A DNA stretch of 64,000 nucleotides from Stomorhina lunata. Its lineage: Eukaryota; Arthropoda; Insecta; Diptera; Rhiniidae. Made by a program: the position numbers and the translations under genes. Positions 39,063 through 50,753 of this stretch are shown here, one piece after another (position 1 is the stretch's first letter; the number at the start of each line of letters is the position of its first letter). The notes under the pieces are model-generated. The model did not search any database, had not been told where the DNA came from, and saw only the letters and a list, made by a program, of their open reading frames with translations. The stretch spans positions 54,748,903 to 54,812,902 of the forward strand of contig OW121743.1 of the NCBI GenBank assembly GCA_933228675.1, in the 5' to 3' direction.

Positions 39063-39400
39063 AAACAAGTAAAAATAGCTATAGTCGGCTATATCGAGCC
39101 CAAAAATCGGCCAATGGATAGTTGGAGTTTTAGACCAATTTTTAAAAACATACCTGAGTGAAAGTTGAGCACCATTGTATGTAAAACCTATTGGTCCGTA
39201 TAACTTTCGTAGATATAAACCTATCGAAAAGATTTTTATACATTCGAAAGCTACTCAAGAAGAAAAAAAAATATGCTTACTGTACTACGCTATCTTTAAT
39301 AGTTTAAGAGATAGTTAAAGGAATGTCGCTTACGATCATTAAAATCTAAGGGCTCGATATGATACTTCACTACTAAGGTCAAATATGGGCCAACAATTTA
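39063..39400 (+). mobile_element. mini-me-like 5' end interrupted by an insertion
   Basis: AAACAAGTAAAAATAGCTATAGTCGGC begins like the element at 50754. The expected continuation ATGATACTTCACTACTAAGG with TCAAATATGG appears only at about 39357. The intervening about 260 bp is bounded by CGAGCCC and GGGCTCG, an inverted pair, so a small TIR insertion into the element's start is likely. Confidence 0.45.
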
Positions 39401-39478
39401 ACAAGTTTCCCTTAAGTCTTAAATTAAATTTCGTGATTTTAGTAGATTTACATCATTTCCACAACAAATTTTCGTTAA

Positions 39479-39712
39479 AGTCCATCCACTCTTTGAGGTA
39501 CCTGGGGGGTAACTCCGTATCTCGATTCGAAAGAAAATGTTTTCGAAACCCAATGCTTTAAGCATTGAAGTTCATCCATTCTTTGAGGTACCTGGAGGGT
39601 TACTCCGTATCTCGATTCGAAAGAAAATGTTTTCGAAACCCAATGCTTTAAACATATAAATTCAAAAAATTTTATTTTCTAATCGAAATACGGAGTAACC
39701 CCCCTGCTTTGC
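39479..39712. repeat. 90-bp direct duplication with an inverted partial copy
   Basis: TTTGAGGTACCTGG...TAACTCCGTATCTCGATTCG...GAAACCCAATGCTTTAA occurs at 39479-39565 and again at 39569-39655 (period 90 bp). AATCGAAATACGGAGTAACC at about 39683-39702 is the inverted complement of part of the unit, so the second copy and this piece could form a stem. Confidence 0.8.
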
Positions 39713-40404
39713 CCACCATTTTCGCAAATTTTTCTTCTCAATATAAGCCGCAATTGTCATCAAAATTCGATGAATTTCGGCCCACATCTATTGGTTGACC
39801 CAAAAAATAGTTCTACTAATTTTGGTAGAAATCTGCAATTTCCTACAGGACTTACACTTAAATTCAATTTGGATTAAAAACTTACGCCTAAACGACTGCA
39901 ACACTTTTTGCTTAAATTATACATAACAATTTACATGACTTTTTTCAGAAAATTTGTAACTTTGTTCTACGATTGGCAAATTTCGGTGATTTTTTTTCGC
40001 TTAATCTAAAGAAGAGACTTTCAACTTTTATAGGGTTATAGTGTTAGCACCGAGTAAAACCGAACCAACTTAGTTTTTGTGCAAAGAAAAACGAAAACAT
40101 TGAGCTTTTCTTGATTTCCTGATATCTCCTTAACCATATACGAGATTAAGTTATTTTCTTCTGCAGACTTAAACTGAGGTTTTGTGTCTTAATTAAATCG
40201 TTTTCAAGATTAAAGTTGTGAAACTGTATTCGATGCATGAGCTACTGAGTTTGATGAAAAATTTCATCACTTTTCGCTTTAGAACATTAAGCACATTTCA
40301 ATACCTTTTTTATAATACATAATATAGGTTTTTCTTGAAAATAATTATTGATCCTTAATGTCTGGACTTTTCTCTATAGAACTGCATCATTAGTCAATGT
40401 CAAT

Positions 40405-40552
40405 GGGTGCCAATGTAGTTACCCGGGTGATACTACGAGAAGGCCATTGTCCACCTATGGGATGAATGATAACCAAGATAAGTCTGGTCTTACCAAGTTA
40501 AGACCAATCAGAACCGCTGCTTGGTATATATCTCTACATCACCCTAATATAA
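40405..40552 (+). repeat. dispersed repeat, copy 2 (partner at 17082)
   Basis: Collinear with 17082-17221 and moderately diverged. Here the inner palindrome is perfect: GGTCTT, ACCAAGTT, AAGACC. A short open frame across it shares no reading frame integrity with the other copy, so it is not treated as coding. Confidence 0.7.
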
Positions 40553-40788
40553 TATAAAATTTAAAATATTTCATATTTTTCTTGCTATTTAAACTCTTTA
40601 AAAGGCAATAGGAAGTCATTTGTAAACTTTTTCTGTTGCAGCAGCAGCATAAGCTTTTGCCAGCTTTAAGTACAAGAAAAACTTCCAAAGGAAACGGATA
40701 AATTTATTAAAATTCATTGTATATTTTATTTGTTTTAACATTCTTAAATGATTTATTTATGAAGGAAAATATGTATAAATTTGTACAT

Positions 40789-42572
40789 ATGAAGATTTTA
40801 TTTTGAAAGTGGAATAAGTCCACATTCCAAAAAAATTAAGTTAATGATGGGTAAAGGTTCTGCAATTTATAGGAAATTTTTCGAAAATTTACTTTTTATA
40901 GGAAATTTTTCGAAGATTTACTTTTTATAGGAAATTTTTCAAAAATTTACTTTATATAGGAAATTTTTCGTAAATTTACTTTTTATAGGAAATTTTTCAA
41001 AAATTTACTTTTTATAGGAAATTTTTCAAAAATTTACTTTTTATGGGAAATTTTTCAAAAATTTACTTTTTATAGGAAATTTTTCAAAAATTTACTTTTT
41101 ATAGGAAATTTTTCAAAAATTTACTTTTTATAGGAAATTTTTCAAAAATTTACTTTTTATAGGAAATTTTTCGAAAATTTACTTTTTATAGGAAATTTTT
41201 CAAAAATTTACATTTTATAGGAAATTTTTCAAAAATTTACTTTTTATAGGAAATTTACTTTTTTTATAGGAAATTTTTCAAAAATTTACTTTTTTTATAG
41301 GAAAATTTTCAAAAATTTACTTTTTTTATAGGAAAATTTTCAAAAATTTACTTTTTTTATAGGAAAATTTTTCAAAAATTTACTTTTTATAGGAAATTTT
41401 TCAAAAATTTACTCTTTTTATAGGAAATTTTTCAAAAATTTACTCTTTTTATAGGAAATTTTTCAAAAATTTACTTTTTATAGGAAATTTTTCAAAAATT
41501 TACTTTTTATAGGAAATTTTTCAAAAATTTACTTTTTATAGGAAAATTTTCAAAAACTTACTTTTTATAGCAAATTTTTCAAAAATTTACTTTTTATAGG
41601 AATATTTTCAAAAATTTACTTTTTTTATAGGAAATTTTTCAAAAATTTACTTTTTATAGGAAATTTTTCAAAAATTTGCTTTTTATAGGAAATTTTTCAA
41701 AAATTTACTTTTTATAGGAAATTTTTCAAAAATTTACTTTTTATAGGAAATTTTCCAAAAATTTACTTTTTATAGGAAATTTTCCAAAAATTTACTTTTT
41801 ATAGGAAATTTTCCAAAAATTTACTTTTTATAGGAAATTTTTCAAAAATTTACTTTTTATAGGAAATTTTTCAAAAATTTACTTTTAATAGGTAATTTTT
41901 TAAAAATTTACTTTTTATAGGAAATTTTTCAAAAATTTACTTTTTATAGGAAATTTTTGAAAAAGTTACTTTTTATAGGAAATTTTTCAAAAATTTATTT
42001 TTTATAGGAAATTTTTCAAAAATTTCCTTTTTATAGGAAATTTTTCAAAAATTTACTTTTTTTTATAGGAAATTTTTCAAAAATTTACTTTTTTTATAGG
42101 AAATTTTTCAAAAATTTACTTTTTTTATAGGAAAATTTTCAAAAATTTACTTTTTTATAGGAAAATTTTCAAAAATTTACTTTTTTTATAGGAAATTTTT
42201 AAAAAATTTACTTTTTATAGGAAATTTTTCAAAAATTTACTTTTTATAGAAAATTTTTCAAAAATTTACTTTTTATAGGAAATTTTTCAAAAATTTACTT
42301 TTTATAGGAAATTTCTCAAAAATTTACTTTTTATAGGAAATTTTTCAAAAATTTACTTTTTATAGGAAATTTCTCAAAAATTTACTTTTTATAGGAAATT
42401 TTTCAAAAATTTACTTTTTATAGGAAATTTTTCAAAAATTTTTTTTTATAGGAAATTTTTCAAAAATTTACTTTTTTATAGGAAATTTTTCAAAAATTTA
42501 CTTTTTATAGAAACCTTTTATATCTCAATTTAAAAAAATGGACTTAATCCCCTTTCAAAATAAGGTTTTCAT
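40789..42572 (-). mobile_element. TIR element with internal 29-bp array, copy B (array-expanded)
   Basis: Opposite-strand relative of 32853-34389. The left end ATGAAGATTTTATTTTGAAA with GTGGAATAAGTCCA and the right end TGGACTTAATCCCCTTTCAA with ATAAGGTTTTCAT are inverted. Sequences next to the ends match copy A: TTAATGATGGGTAAAGGTTC near 40842 is the complement of 34316-34336, and ATCTCAATTTAAAAA near 42522 is the complement of 32896-32910. In B the array fills nearly the whole interior. Confidence 0.85.
40866..42515 (-). repeat. 29-bp array inside TIR element B
   Basis: About 57 units of AAAAATTTACTTTTTATAGG and AAATTTTTC, the reverse complement of the array in copy A. Most variation is in the length of T and A runs; units with TTTTTTTATAGG cluster at 41245-41360 and 42055-42200, suggesting block amplification. 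Confidence 0.95.
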
Positions 42573-43520
42573 ATATAAGCGTGTACAAATGTCTGACGAA
42601 AAGAAAATTACACAAAAAATACAAACGTTCATTATTTTAACACATCCCTTTTCAAGGATATAAAATGAATTTAATTGTAAAATTTTATGATTTACTGCAC
42701 TCAAACTGTTGCAGACAATATTCCGATAAATGCAGAGGACCAGGAAGAGGGAAGACAAATACATATTCTATCAATATATGCATGTATTTGTACATCAAAC
42801 AGCTGTTATAGCCAGGTTTATTGATTTTTTAGCAATTTTTTTTTAATTTTTTTAATATCAGTTCAAATCTGAAACACAAGAATCCCTTACGAATCTTTGG
42901 CAAAAATAAAAAAATCGAGAAAAAAAGCAACAACTTTTATTTATGAATATTCAACAGCATTAAAAACGATAAAAGTGTCTGTGAACCAAAGAAAAAACAA
43001 GAAATAAAGTGAAAAAACTGAAGTTTCAAAAAGGAGTTTTAAAACACTATTAAACTGCTGTAGGAGTCTGTCTAACCGTCTGTCCTGGTGTATTTTTTTC
43101 CCCATTTATAGTACGAGTATAATACTTTTTAAGTGTTTTTTAGTTCATAACAGACAAATTGTATTGATTGTTTAAAGAGATGACACGATGGAAAAAATGA
43201 AAAAAGTTCTTGTAGACAAAAGCTTACAAACATTTAATGTTGTTGGAAAATGCAGTCAGCAACATATGTTGCTTGTAATAAAGTCATCTACAGCAACATC
43301 TACAGCATCATTATCATCATTATTGGTATTTCTTTTACTGGATTTTAAATGAAACTCTCTGTATTATAAATTTACCACATTTACCATAAGGACTTAATAA
43401 ACTATTGGGTTTTGAATGATGTAAACAAAATGAGGGGAAAATATTGGAATATTCAATTTTAAATATTCAATTATATTCAATTTTAAATTAAAAATAGAAA
43501 TGATTTTAAATTAACGCCCT
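42573..43520. other. AT-rich DNA without recognisable gene
   Basis: No gene or ordered repeat supported. A short CAT/ATC-rich patch lies at about 43298-43325. Confidence 0.45.
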
Positions 43521-43714
43521 TTTGTTATTATAGAATTTTTTCTATAAAAATTTTTTTTGTCAAAAATTTTTCCATAGAAAATTTTAGTATCAAAAATTTT
43601 TATATAGAAAATTTTTTTGTCAAAAATTTTTATATAGAAAATTTTTTTGTCAAAAAGTTTGACAGAAAAATATTTTTACCGAAAATTTTTCTATTGAAAA
43701 ATATTTTACTAAAA

Positions 43715-43998
43715 AGTTTTAATGCAGTGTATTCCACTAAAATACCAATTTATTACAATTATTTAATATTGCAATAAATAGTTTTTTGATAAAACCAAAA
43801 AATGTTGGTGGGGAAACCTTTCCTCGACGCGTTTCGATGGTTGGTTAGGCCATCTCTTCAGGAGGATTATACCTAATTCTAGATAGAGCCAAAATCACAT
43901 ATTATATCTTATTTGTGCGACAAAATAAATACGAATTATTATGTCTAACAAAACAATAAACATAAAGCGAAGATTATCATCTGAACAGAAACACACAA
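43715..43998 (-). mobile_element. hammerhead-bearing non-autonomous unit 1
   Basis: A unit of about 285 bp in the satellite array. On the minus strand: about 120 bp of leader homologous to the next copy, the hammerhead (43866-43821), then about 110 bp containing CCCCACC, TTTTTTGGTTTTATCAAAAA and TTTATTGCAATATTAAATAA. The distal part recurs at 51785-51905 and 52075-52195. No reverse transcriptase is present, so any mobility would need another element. A Penelope-like or retrozyme origin is inferred from the ribozyme. Confidence 0.6.
43821..43866 (-). ncRNA. hammerhead ribozyme motif 1 (type I, short stem III)
   Basis: Minus strand, 5' to 3': stem I TCCTC (43866-43862); core CTGAAGA (43861-43855) fitting CUGANGA; stem II GATGG (43854-43850), loop CCTAACCAA, CCATC (43840-43836); GAAA (43835-43832); minimal stem III CGCG; cleavage triplet GUC (43828-43826); stem I partner GAGGA (43825-43821). 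All invariant core residues are present and both stems pair without mismatch. Predicted cut between 43826 and 43825. Such very short stem III ribozymes are known from Penelope-like elements and retrozymes and may act as dimers. Confidence 0.8.
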
Positions 43999-44352
43999 AC
44001 ATTTTTATCGAAAATTTTCACCAAAAAATTTTTTTATTATAAGATTTTTAAAAGATTTTATCAAAATTCTTTTTTCAAAAATTTTTCTATAGATTTTTTT
44101 GTTAAAAATTTTTCTATAGATTTTTTTTTTTTATCAAAAATATTTCTATAGAAAATTTTTTTGTCAAAAATTTTTCTATAGAAAATTTTTTTGTCAAAAA
44201 TTTTTCTAAAAATAACAAAATAGTCGGGATGTAAATATTATTCAAAAAGAAGTGTATTTGCATTTGATCCCAAATCTGTTACATTTATTTATTAATGTAA
44301 CAGACCAATTTATTGATAAAAAGCCAAAAAAATGTTTGCGGAGAAACCAAAT

Positions 44353-44398
44353 TCCTCGACGCGTTTCGATGGTTGGTTAAGCCATCTATTCAGGAGGA
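44353..44398 (-). ncRNA. hammerhead motif 2, core-mutated
   Basis: Same layout as motif 1 on the minus strand: TCCTC (44398-44394), core CTGAATA (44393-44387), GATGG/CCATC, GAAA, CGCGTC, GAGGA (44357-44353). The core reads CTGAATA rather than CUGANGA, so the conserved G (G8 in hammerhead numbering, a catalytic residue) is T. It is expected to be inactive or strongly impaired. Confidence 0.7.
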
Positions 44399-44761
44399 TT
44401 ATCCCCAATTTAGACAGATCGAAAACCTCGCATTATTACTAAATTTACAAACATAACTATTAAGAATTATGTTCATAAACCAAAAGTAAAAGCGTAGATT
44501 ATCGACTGAACAAAAACAAACATTTTTCAGTTTTCATCTACCTTCACTTCCCACATTCTTGCTGTAGCCGTCGGCTACTATATGCAGAATGCTGTGAAGA
44601 AGGGGGGGTAAGATGAAGGTAGATGAAAACTGAAAAATGTTTGTTTTTGTTCAGTCGATAATCTACGCTTTTACTTTTGGTTTATGAACATAATTCTTAA
44701 TAGTTATGTTTGTAAATTTAGTAATAATGCGAGGTTTTCGATCTGTCTAAATTGGGGATAA

Positions 44762-44807
44762 TCCTCCTGAAGAGATGGCTTAACCAACCATCGAAACGCG
44801 TCGAGGA
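44762..44807 (+). ncRNA. hammerhead ribozyme motif 3, intact
   Basis: Plus strand: TCCTC (44762-44766), CTGAAGA (44767-44773), stem II GATGG (44774-44778), loop CTTAACCAA, CCATC (44788-44792), GAAA (44793-44796), CGCG, GUC (44800-44802), GAGGA (44803-44807). Predicted cut between 44802 and 44803. It is the intact counterpart of motif 2 in the other palindrome arm. Confidence 0.8.
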
Positions 44808-47800
44808 ATTTGGTTTCTCCGCAAACATTTTTTGGCTTTTTATCAATAAATTGGTCTGTTACATTAATAAATAAATGTAACAGATTTGGGATCAAATGCA
44901 AAAAAAAATGTTTCTATACAAAATTTTTTTAGCAAAAATTTTGACAGAAAAATATTTTTATCGACAATTTTTCTATTGAAAAATATTTTTAAAAAGTTTT
45001 ACTGTAGTGTAATGCACTAAAAATCCCAATTTATTACAATATTTTTATCGAAAATTTTCACAAAAAAAATATTTTTTATGATTTTTTATAGAAAATAATT
45101 TTTATCGAAAAATTTTTATATCCATGATTTTTGTATAGAAAACTTTTTTGTCAAAAATTTTTCTATAGAAATTTTTATTGTTAAAAATTTTTCAACAGAA
45201 AATGTTTGTATCAAAAATTTTTATATAGAAAATTTTTTTAACGAAAATTTTCATATCAAAAATTTTAGAAATTTTTTCATCAAAAATTTTTCTATATAAA
45301 ATTTTTTTGTCAAAATTTATTCTATAGAAAATTTTTTTGTCAAAAATTTTTCTATAGAAAATTTTGCTAACAAAAATTTTGACAGAAAAATATTTTTATT
45401 GAAAATTTTTCTATTGAAAAATATTTTTATAGAAAATTTTTACAAAAAAAATATTTTTATTGAAAGATTTTCTATAGAAAATAATTTTTATCGAAAAATG
45501 TTTATATCAAAGATTTTTGTATAGAAATTTTTTTTATCAAAAATTTTTCTATAGAAAATTTTATATAAAAAATTTTCCTATAGAAATTTTTTGTCAAAAA
45601 TTTCTCTATTGAAAATTTTTTTGTCAAAAATTCTTCTATAGAAAATTTTTTGTTAAAAATTTTTCTATATAATTTTTTTGTCAAAAATTTTTCTATAGAA
45701 AATTTTTTTGTGAAAAATTTTTCTATAGAACATTTTTATCAAAAATTTTTCTATAGAAAATTTTTTTGTGAAAAATTTTTCTATAGAACATTTTTATCAA
45801 AAATTTTTCTATAGAAAATTTTTTATCAAAAATTTTTCTATAAAAAATTTTTTTGTCAAAATTTTTCCATAGAAAATTTTGTATCAATAATTTTTATATA
45901 GAAAATTTTTTTAACAAAAATTTTGACAGAAAAATATTTTTATCGAAAATTTTTCTATTGAAAAATATTTTTATCGAAATTTTTTGCAAAAAAATATTTT
46001 ATTGAAAGATTTTTTATAGAAAATAATTTTTATCGAAAAATTTTTATATCAGAGTTTTTTAGTATAAATTTTTTTTGATCAAAAAATTTTCTATAGAAAA
46101 TTTTTATCAAAAAATTGTCAATAGAAAATTTTTATCAAATATTATTCTATAGAAAATTATCAAAAATTTTTATATAGAAAATTTTTGTATCAAAAATTTT
46201 CATATAGAAAATTTTCTTAACGAAATTTTTATATCAAAGATTTTAGAAAGTTTTTTATCAAAATTTTTTCTATAGAAAATTTTTTATTAAAAATTTTTCT
46301 ATAGAAATTTTTTTTATCAAAAATTTTTCTATAGAAATTTTTTTTATCAAAAATTTTTTCATAGAAAATTTTTGTATCAAAAAATATTTTATTGAAAGGT
46401 TTTTTATAGAAAATAATTTTTATCGAAAAATTTGTATGTCAATACTATACTAATTTTTTTTTATCAAAAATTGTCTATAGAAAATTTTTATCAAAAAATT
46501 GTCTATAGAAAATTTTTATCAAAAAATTGTCTATAGAAAATTTTTATCAAAAAATTGTCTATAGAAAATTTTTATCAAAAATTATTTTATAGAAAATTTT
46601 TTGGTCAATAATTTTTCCATAGAAAATTTTTGTATCAAAAATTTTTTTTTTATCAAAAATTTTTATATAAAAAATTTTTGTATCAAAAATTTTCATATCA
46701 AAGATTTTAGAGAATTTTTTATCAAGATTTTTTCTATAGAAAATTTTTATGTTAAATATTTTTCTATAGAAATTTTTTTTATCAAAAATTTTTTCATAGA
46801 AAATTTTCTGTATCAAAAATTTTAATACAGACAATTTTTTTAACAAAAACTTAAAAAAAAATATTTTTATTGAAAATTTTTCTATTTTTTTGTATCGAAA
46901 ATTTTCACAAAAAAAATATTTTTACTAAAAAATTTTTTAAAGGAAATAATTTTTTTGTCAAAAATTTTTTTTCAAAAAACTTTTCTGTAGAAAAATGCGA
47001 TCTTTTGGAATTGGAAAATTGTTTTTATCAACAATTTTTTGTCAAAAATGTTTCTATAGCAAGTTTTTTTATCAAACATTTTTTTTAAAAAAAATTTTCT
47101 TCGAAAAATATTTTTGACGAAAATTTTCACAAAAAATATTTTTATTGAAAGATTTTTTATTGAAAATAATGTCTATAGAACATTTTTCTAGAGATTTTCG
47201 TATAGACATCTTTTTTCAAAAATTTTCTGTAGAAAATTTTTCTATCAATAGTTTTTCTATAGAAAATTGTCTATAGAAAATTTTTATCAAAAATTATTCT
47301 ATAGAAAATTTTTTGGTCAATTATTTTTCCATAGAAAATTTTTGTATCAAAAATTTTTTTTATCAAAAATTTTTATCTAAAAAATTTTTGTATCAAAAAT
47401 TGTCATATAGAAAATTTTCTTAACGAAATTTTCATATCAAAGATTTTAGAAAATTTTTTATCAAGATTTTTTCTATAGAAAATTTTTATGTTAAAAATTT
47501 TTCTATAGAAATTTTTTTTGTCAAAAATTTTTTCATAGAACATTTTCTGTATCAAAAATTTTAATATAGACAATTTTTTTAACAAAAACTTAAAAAAAAA
47601 ATATTTTTATTGAAAATTTTTCTATTTTTTTGTATCGAAAATTTTCACAAAAAAAATATTTTTACTAAAATATTTTTTAAAGGAAATAATTTTTTTGTCA
47701 AAATTTTTTTTTCCAAAAACTTTTGTATAGAAAAAATGCGATCTTTTGGAATTGGAAAATTGTTTTTGTCAAAAATTTTCACAAAAACATATTTTTATTG

Positions 47801-48770
47801 AAAGATTTTTTATTGAAAATAATGTCTATAGAAAATTTTTCTAGAGATTTTTGTATAGAAATTTTTTTCACAAATTTTTCTATGGGAAATTTGTTTAACA
47901 ATAATTTTTCTATAGAAAATTTTTGTATCAATAATTTTTCTATAGAAAATTTTTTTATCAAAAATTTTTCTATAGAAAATTTTTATATCAATAATTTTTC
48001 TATAGAAAATTTTTTTTCAAAAATTTTTCTATAGAAAATTTTTAATAAAAAAATTTTGTAGAGAAACATTTCTGATAACAAAAATTTCTATTGAAAAATG
48101 TTTGATAAAAAAATTTTCTATAGAAAAATTTTTAGTAAAGAATTTTCTATATAGAAATTTTTAATTCAAAAATTTTCTGTATAAAAATTTTTTATATTTT
48201 TTTGATCAAAAATTTTTTATCAAAAATTTTTCTATAGAAAATTTTTTTTCAAAAATTTTTCTATAGAAAATTTTTTTTTCAAAAATTTTTCTATAGAAAA
48301 TTTTTTTATCAAAAATTTAGAAAATAGAATATAGAAAAAAAGAAAAATTTTTGATAAAAAATTTTTGATCAAAAAAAATATAAAAAATTTTTATACAGAA
48401 AATTTTTGAATTAAAAATTTCTCTATAGAAAATTCTTTATTAAAAATTTTTTTATAGAAAATTTTTTTATCAAACATTTTTCAATAGAAATTTTTGTTAT
48501 CAGAAATGTTTCTCTACAAAATTTTTTTATTAAAAATTTTTCTATAGAAAATTAATTTATCAACAATTTTTCTATAGAAAATATTTTTATATTTTTTTTT
48601 TTTTATTGATAAATTTTTTTTATATTAAAATATTTATATCGAAAATTTTCACAAAAAATATTTTTAACGAAAGATTTTCTATGGAAAATAATTTTTATCG
48701 AAAAATTTTTCAGAGAGTAATATTTTTCTATAGAAAAATATTTGTATCTAAAAAATATTTACACAGAAAA

Positions 48771-49784
48771 ATCGAAAATTGTTTAATATTAGTATTTATT
48801 TGTATTTTAAAAAATATTCCCTTTTTGGTTACATTTATTTCCAAAAATGTTTAGAAAAATAATAGCGCCGTGGCAACAATGTTTGGGAGTATATTTCTTT
48901 TTTCTTTCGAACCAAATATTTTGTTGCTATTATATTTTCATTTTGTTTTCTGCATATTTTGTTTTTGTCTTTTCCTTAACAAAACCTCACCCATGGGCTT
49001 TGTTAACATCCAAATCTCAACCGAATGATTTTAATACTCATTTTCACGAGTTTCATTAATGAAGTTTACGAAAATTACAAAAAGTCTTCGGCTCCTGGTG
49101 GGATTTACTGTATATCTTCGGTTATAACTATCTTATAACTTTTGGTAGCCAAATTTTGAACTTTTTTTGACTTTAAATTATGTATTTATTTGACTTTCGC
49201 CAAACTAATTTTCAATTTGATATATAGAATTTTCTAGAAAGAAGATGCATTTTTAAGTACTTAAAGCTTTTTTAAATTATTAATAATACAATTTACTTAC
49301 AAAACTCCTTTTCTTTGTTTCTTTTCAGGTAAGAATAATTTGATTAAAAATATTTCGTAAGTTTAAAAAATTCATCAAAATCATTTTTAATTTGAAATTT
49401 TTAAAATAATTCCTTTAAATTAACAGAAGTCCTCTAAATTGACTTAAAATCTTAGATTTTTTTTTTTTTTTTTTTTGTAAAATTCATATAATTTTATTTG
49501 CCATAACAACTTATCTGCAATTTACCGAAAAAATAACATTATTTTCTTTTCTTAATATTCCTTTGGCAAATACGCAGCCAAAACCCATCAATTGTGGTTA
49601 AACACTTGAAGAAATCCTGGTTAAGAAATAAAAGAAACATTTGCCAAGTCGAGAAATAAAAAAAGTATAAACTGCAATGAAATAAAAAGTAAATCTTAGC
49701 TAAACACTTTCTTTAATAATATGTAAATATTACAATGAGTTTTATATGGAAATGAAGGGGAAAAACGCAATAAAATGTCAAATA
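48771..49784. other. AT-rich DNA without recognisable gene
   Basis: No gene supported. It includes a T16 run near 49459 and GGCTCCTGGTGGGATTTACTG near 49090, which looks like a fragment of a tRNA T-arm-like repeat but is too short to assign. Confidence 0.4.
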
Positions 49785-49962
49785 GGCAGACAGACAGATG
49801 GAAGGACAAATAGAAAGACGGATGGATGGAAGGACGGACAAATAGAAAGATGGACGGATGGAAGGACAGACAAATAGAAAGACGGACTGATGGAAGGACG
49901 GACAGATGAAAAGACGGATGAATAGAAAGACAGACGAATGGAAGGACGTCGGAAAAACATAC
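49785..49962. repeat. degenerate GACGGATGGAAG minisatellite
   Basis: Tetranucleotide-based repeats (GGAC, GGAT, GACA, AAAT) arranged as longer units such as GGAAGGACGGACAAATAGAA recurring at about 28-36 bp. Two overlapping minus-strand frames encode Ser-Ile-Arg-Pro repeats that merely read the minisatellite. It may derive from a GTCY tract. Confidence 0.85.
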
Positions 49963-50753
49963 TGACAGAAAGCCTTACCAGCAAACAACCCTATTTACAT
50001 TTAAATAATACAAAATAGAATAAACTGATTTTATTTTAAGAATTTTTTTGTAAAAAATCTTTTACTGACATTTGCAGAGTTTAGAGTAAATAAGCGAAAG
50101 TCTAACAAGGATTTAGATAGTCAGTCAGTCATTCAGAATTTAACCAGCAGCAAAATATAGAAGTAAATGAAAAATAAATATAAACTTTTAGATAAACAGA
50201 CAAACAAATGCAGTCAAGCATTTTTATTTTAAATAAAATAAAAAATATAGAAAATAAAATTTGTAATAATTTAAATATCAGACTTTTACTACTGTTTATG
50301 ACATGTATACGAGGTTTATTTGAAATTGATTAGAAAGTCCCAAGGGCATAGTTAAATTTTCTTAATACTTCTCGTTTTATTAAATTTCTTGAAATAATAT
50401 ATCATTATTAAAGGTATTAAATAATACTTTTGGGGTTGCTTAAATCTCTTAATCAATTTCCTTTTTTCAATTTCATTCAAAATTTATTTCAATTTTGAAA
50501 TGAGTTTTAGGGGTTTGAAAATTCATATTTTTGCTTTAAGCCCTTTTATTTAAAAATTAATATTCGTTTGAAATACTTCCTTTCCATTTCATTTCAGTTT
50601 CACTTTTTTTCGCTTTCAAATACAAAAGGACTATTATTCATATATCTTCTACTTATTTAATCTTTATTATCTTCTTGCATATTTTTGGGAGTTTCCGGTG
50701 AAGTGTTATACTCTAAAAGATTTGAATAAGGCAGGCACAATTTTTCAAGAGAA
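49963..50753. other. AT-rich DNA without recognisable gene
   Basis: No gene supported. ACCAGCAAACAACCC at about 49977 resembles the CCCAGCAAAC terminus seen elsewhere, but no partner end was found. Confidence 0.4.

Larger units (their letters stand above)
44257..44903. mobile_element. near-perfect 647-bp palindrome of two hammerhead units
   Basis: Arms 44257-44546 and 44614-44903 (290 bp each) are inverted copies with only two differences found by eye: one A in an A run and one substitution in the ribozyme core. The 67-nt centre holds more stems: CTTCAC/GTGAAG, ATTCT/AGAAT and GTAGCC, GTC, GGCTAC at the tip. Outer ends TTTGCATTTGATCCC and its complement adjoin satellite DNA. Each arm is a diverged relative of unit 1. 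A transcript would fold into one long hairpin. Confidence 0.85.
43521..48770. repeat. CTATAG-core satellite array, 27-31 bp units
   Basis: Diverged units of type TTTTTCTATAGAAAATTTTT followed by TATCAAAAA or TTGTCAAAAA. The array is interrupted by hammerhead-bearing units (43715-43998; 44257-44903) and a related fragment near 44995-45045. A segment of about 450 bp near 46590-47040 recurs near 47330-47780; the marker GCGATCTTTTGGAATTGG is at 46997 and 47738, an offset of 741 bp. The TTTTTCTATAGAAAA core is shared with arrays at 1-1222 and 11571-12690. Open frames across it are repeat artefacts. Confidence 0.93.

Noticed and set aside
46559..48034. Several 60-103 codon frames rich in Lys, Phe and Ile
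   Set aside because: Satellite units with in-frame periods; they occur on both strands and lack start context or domains.
49713..49988. Ser/Ile/Arg/Pro repeat proteins
   Set aside because: Two overlapping frames of a tetranucleotide-based minisatellite.
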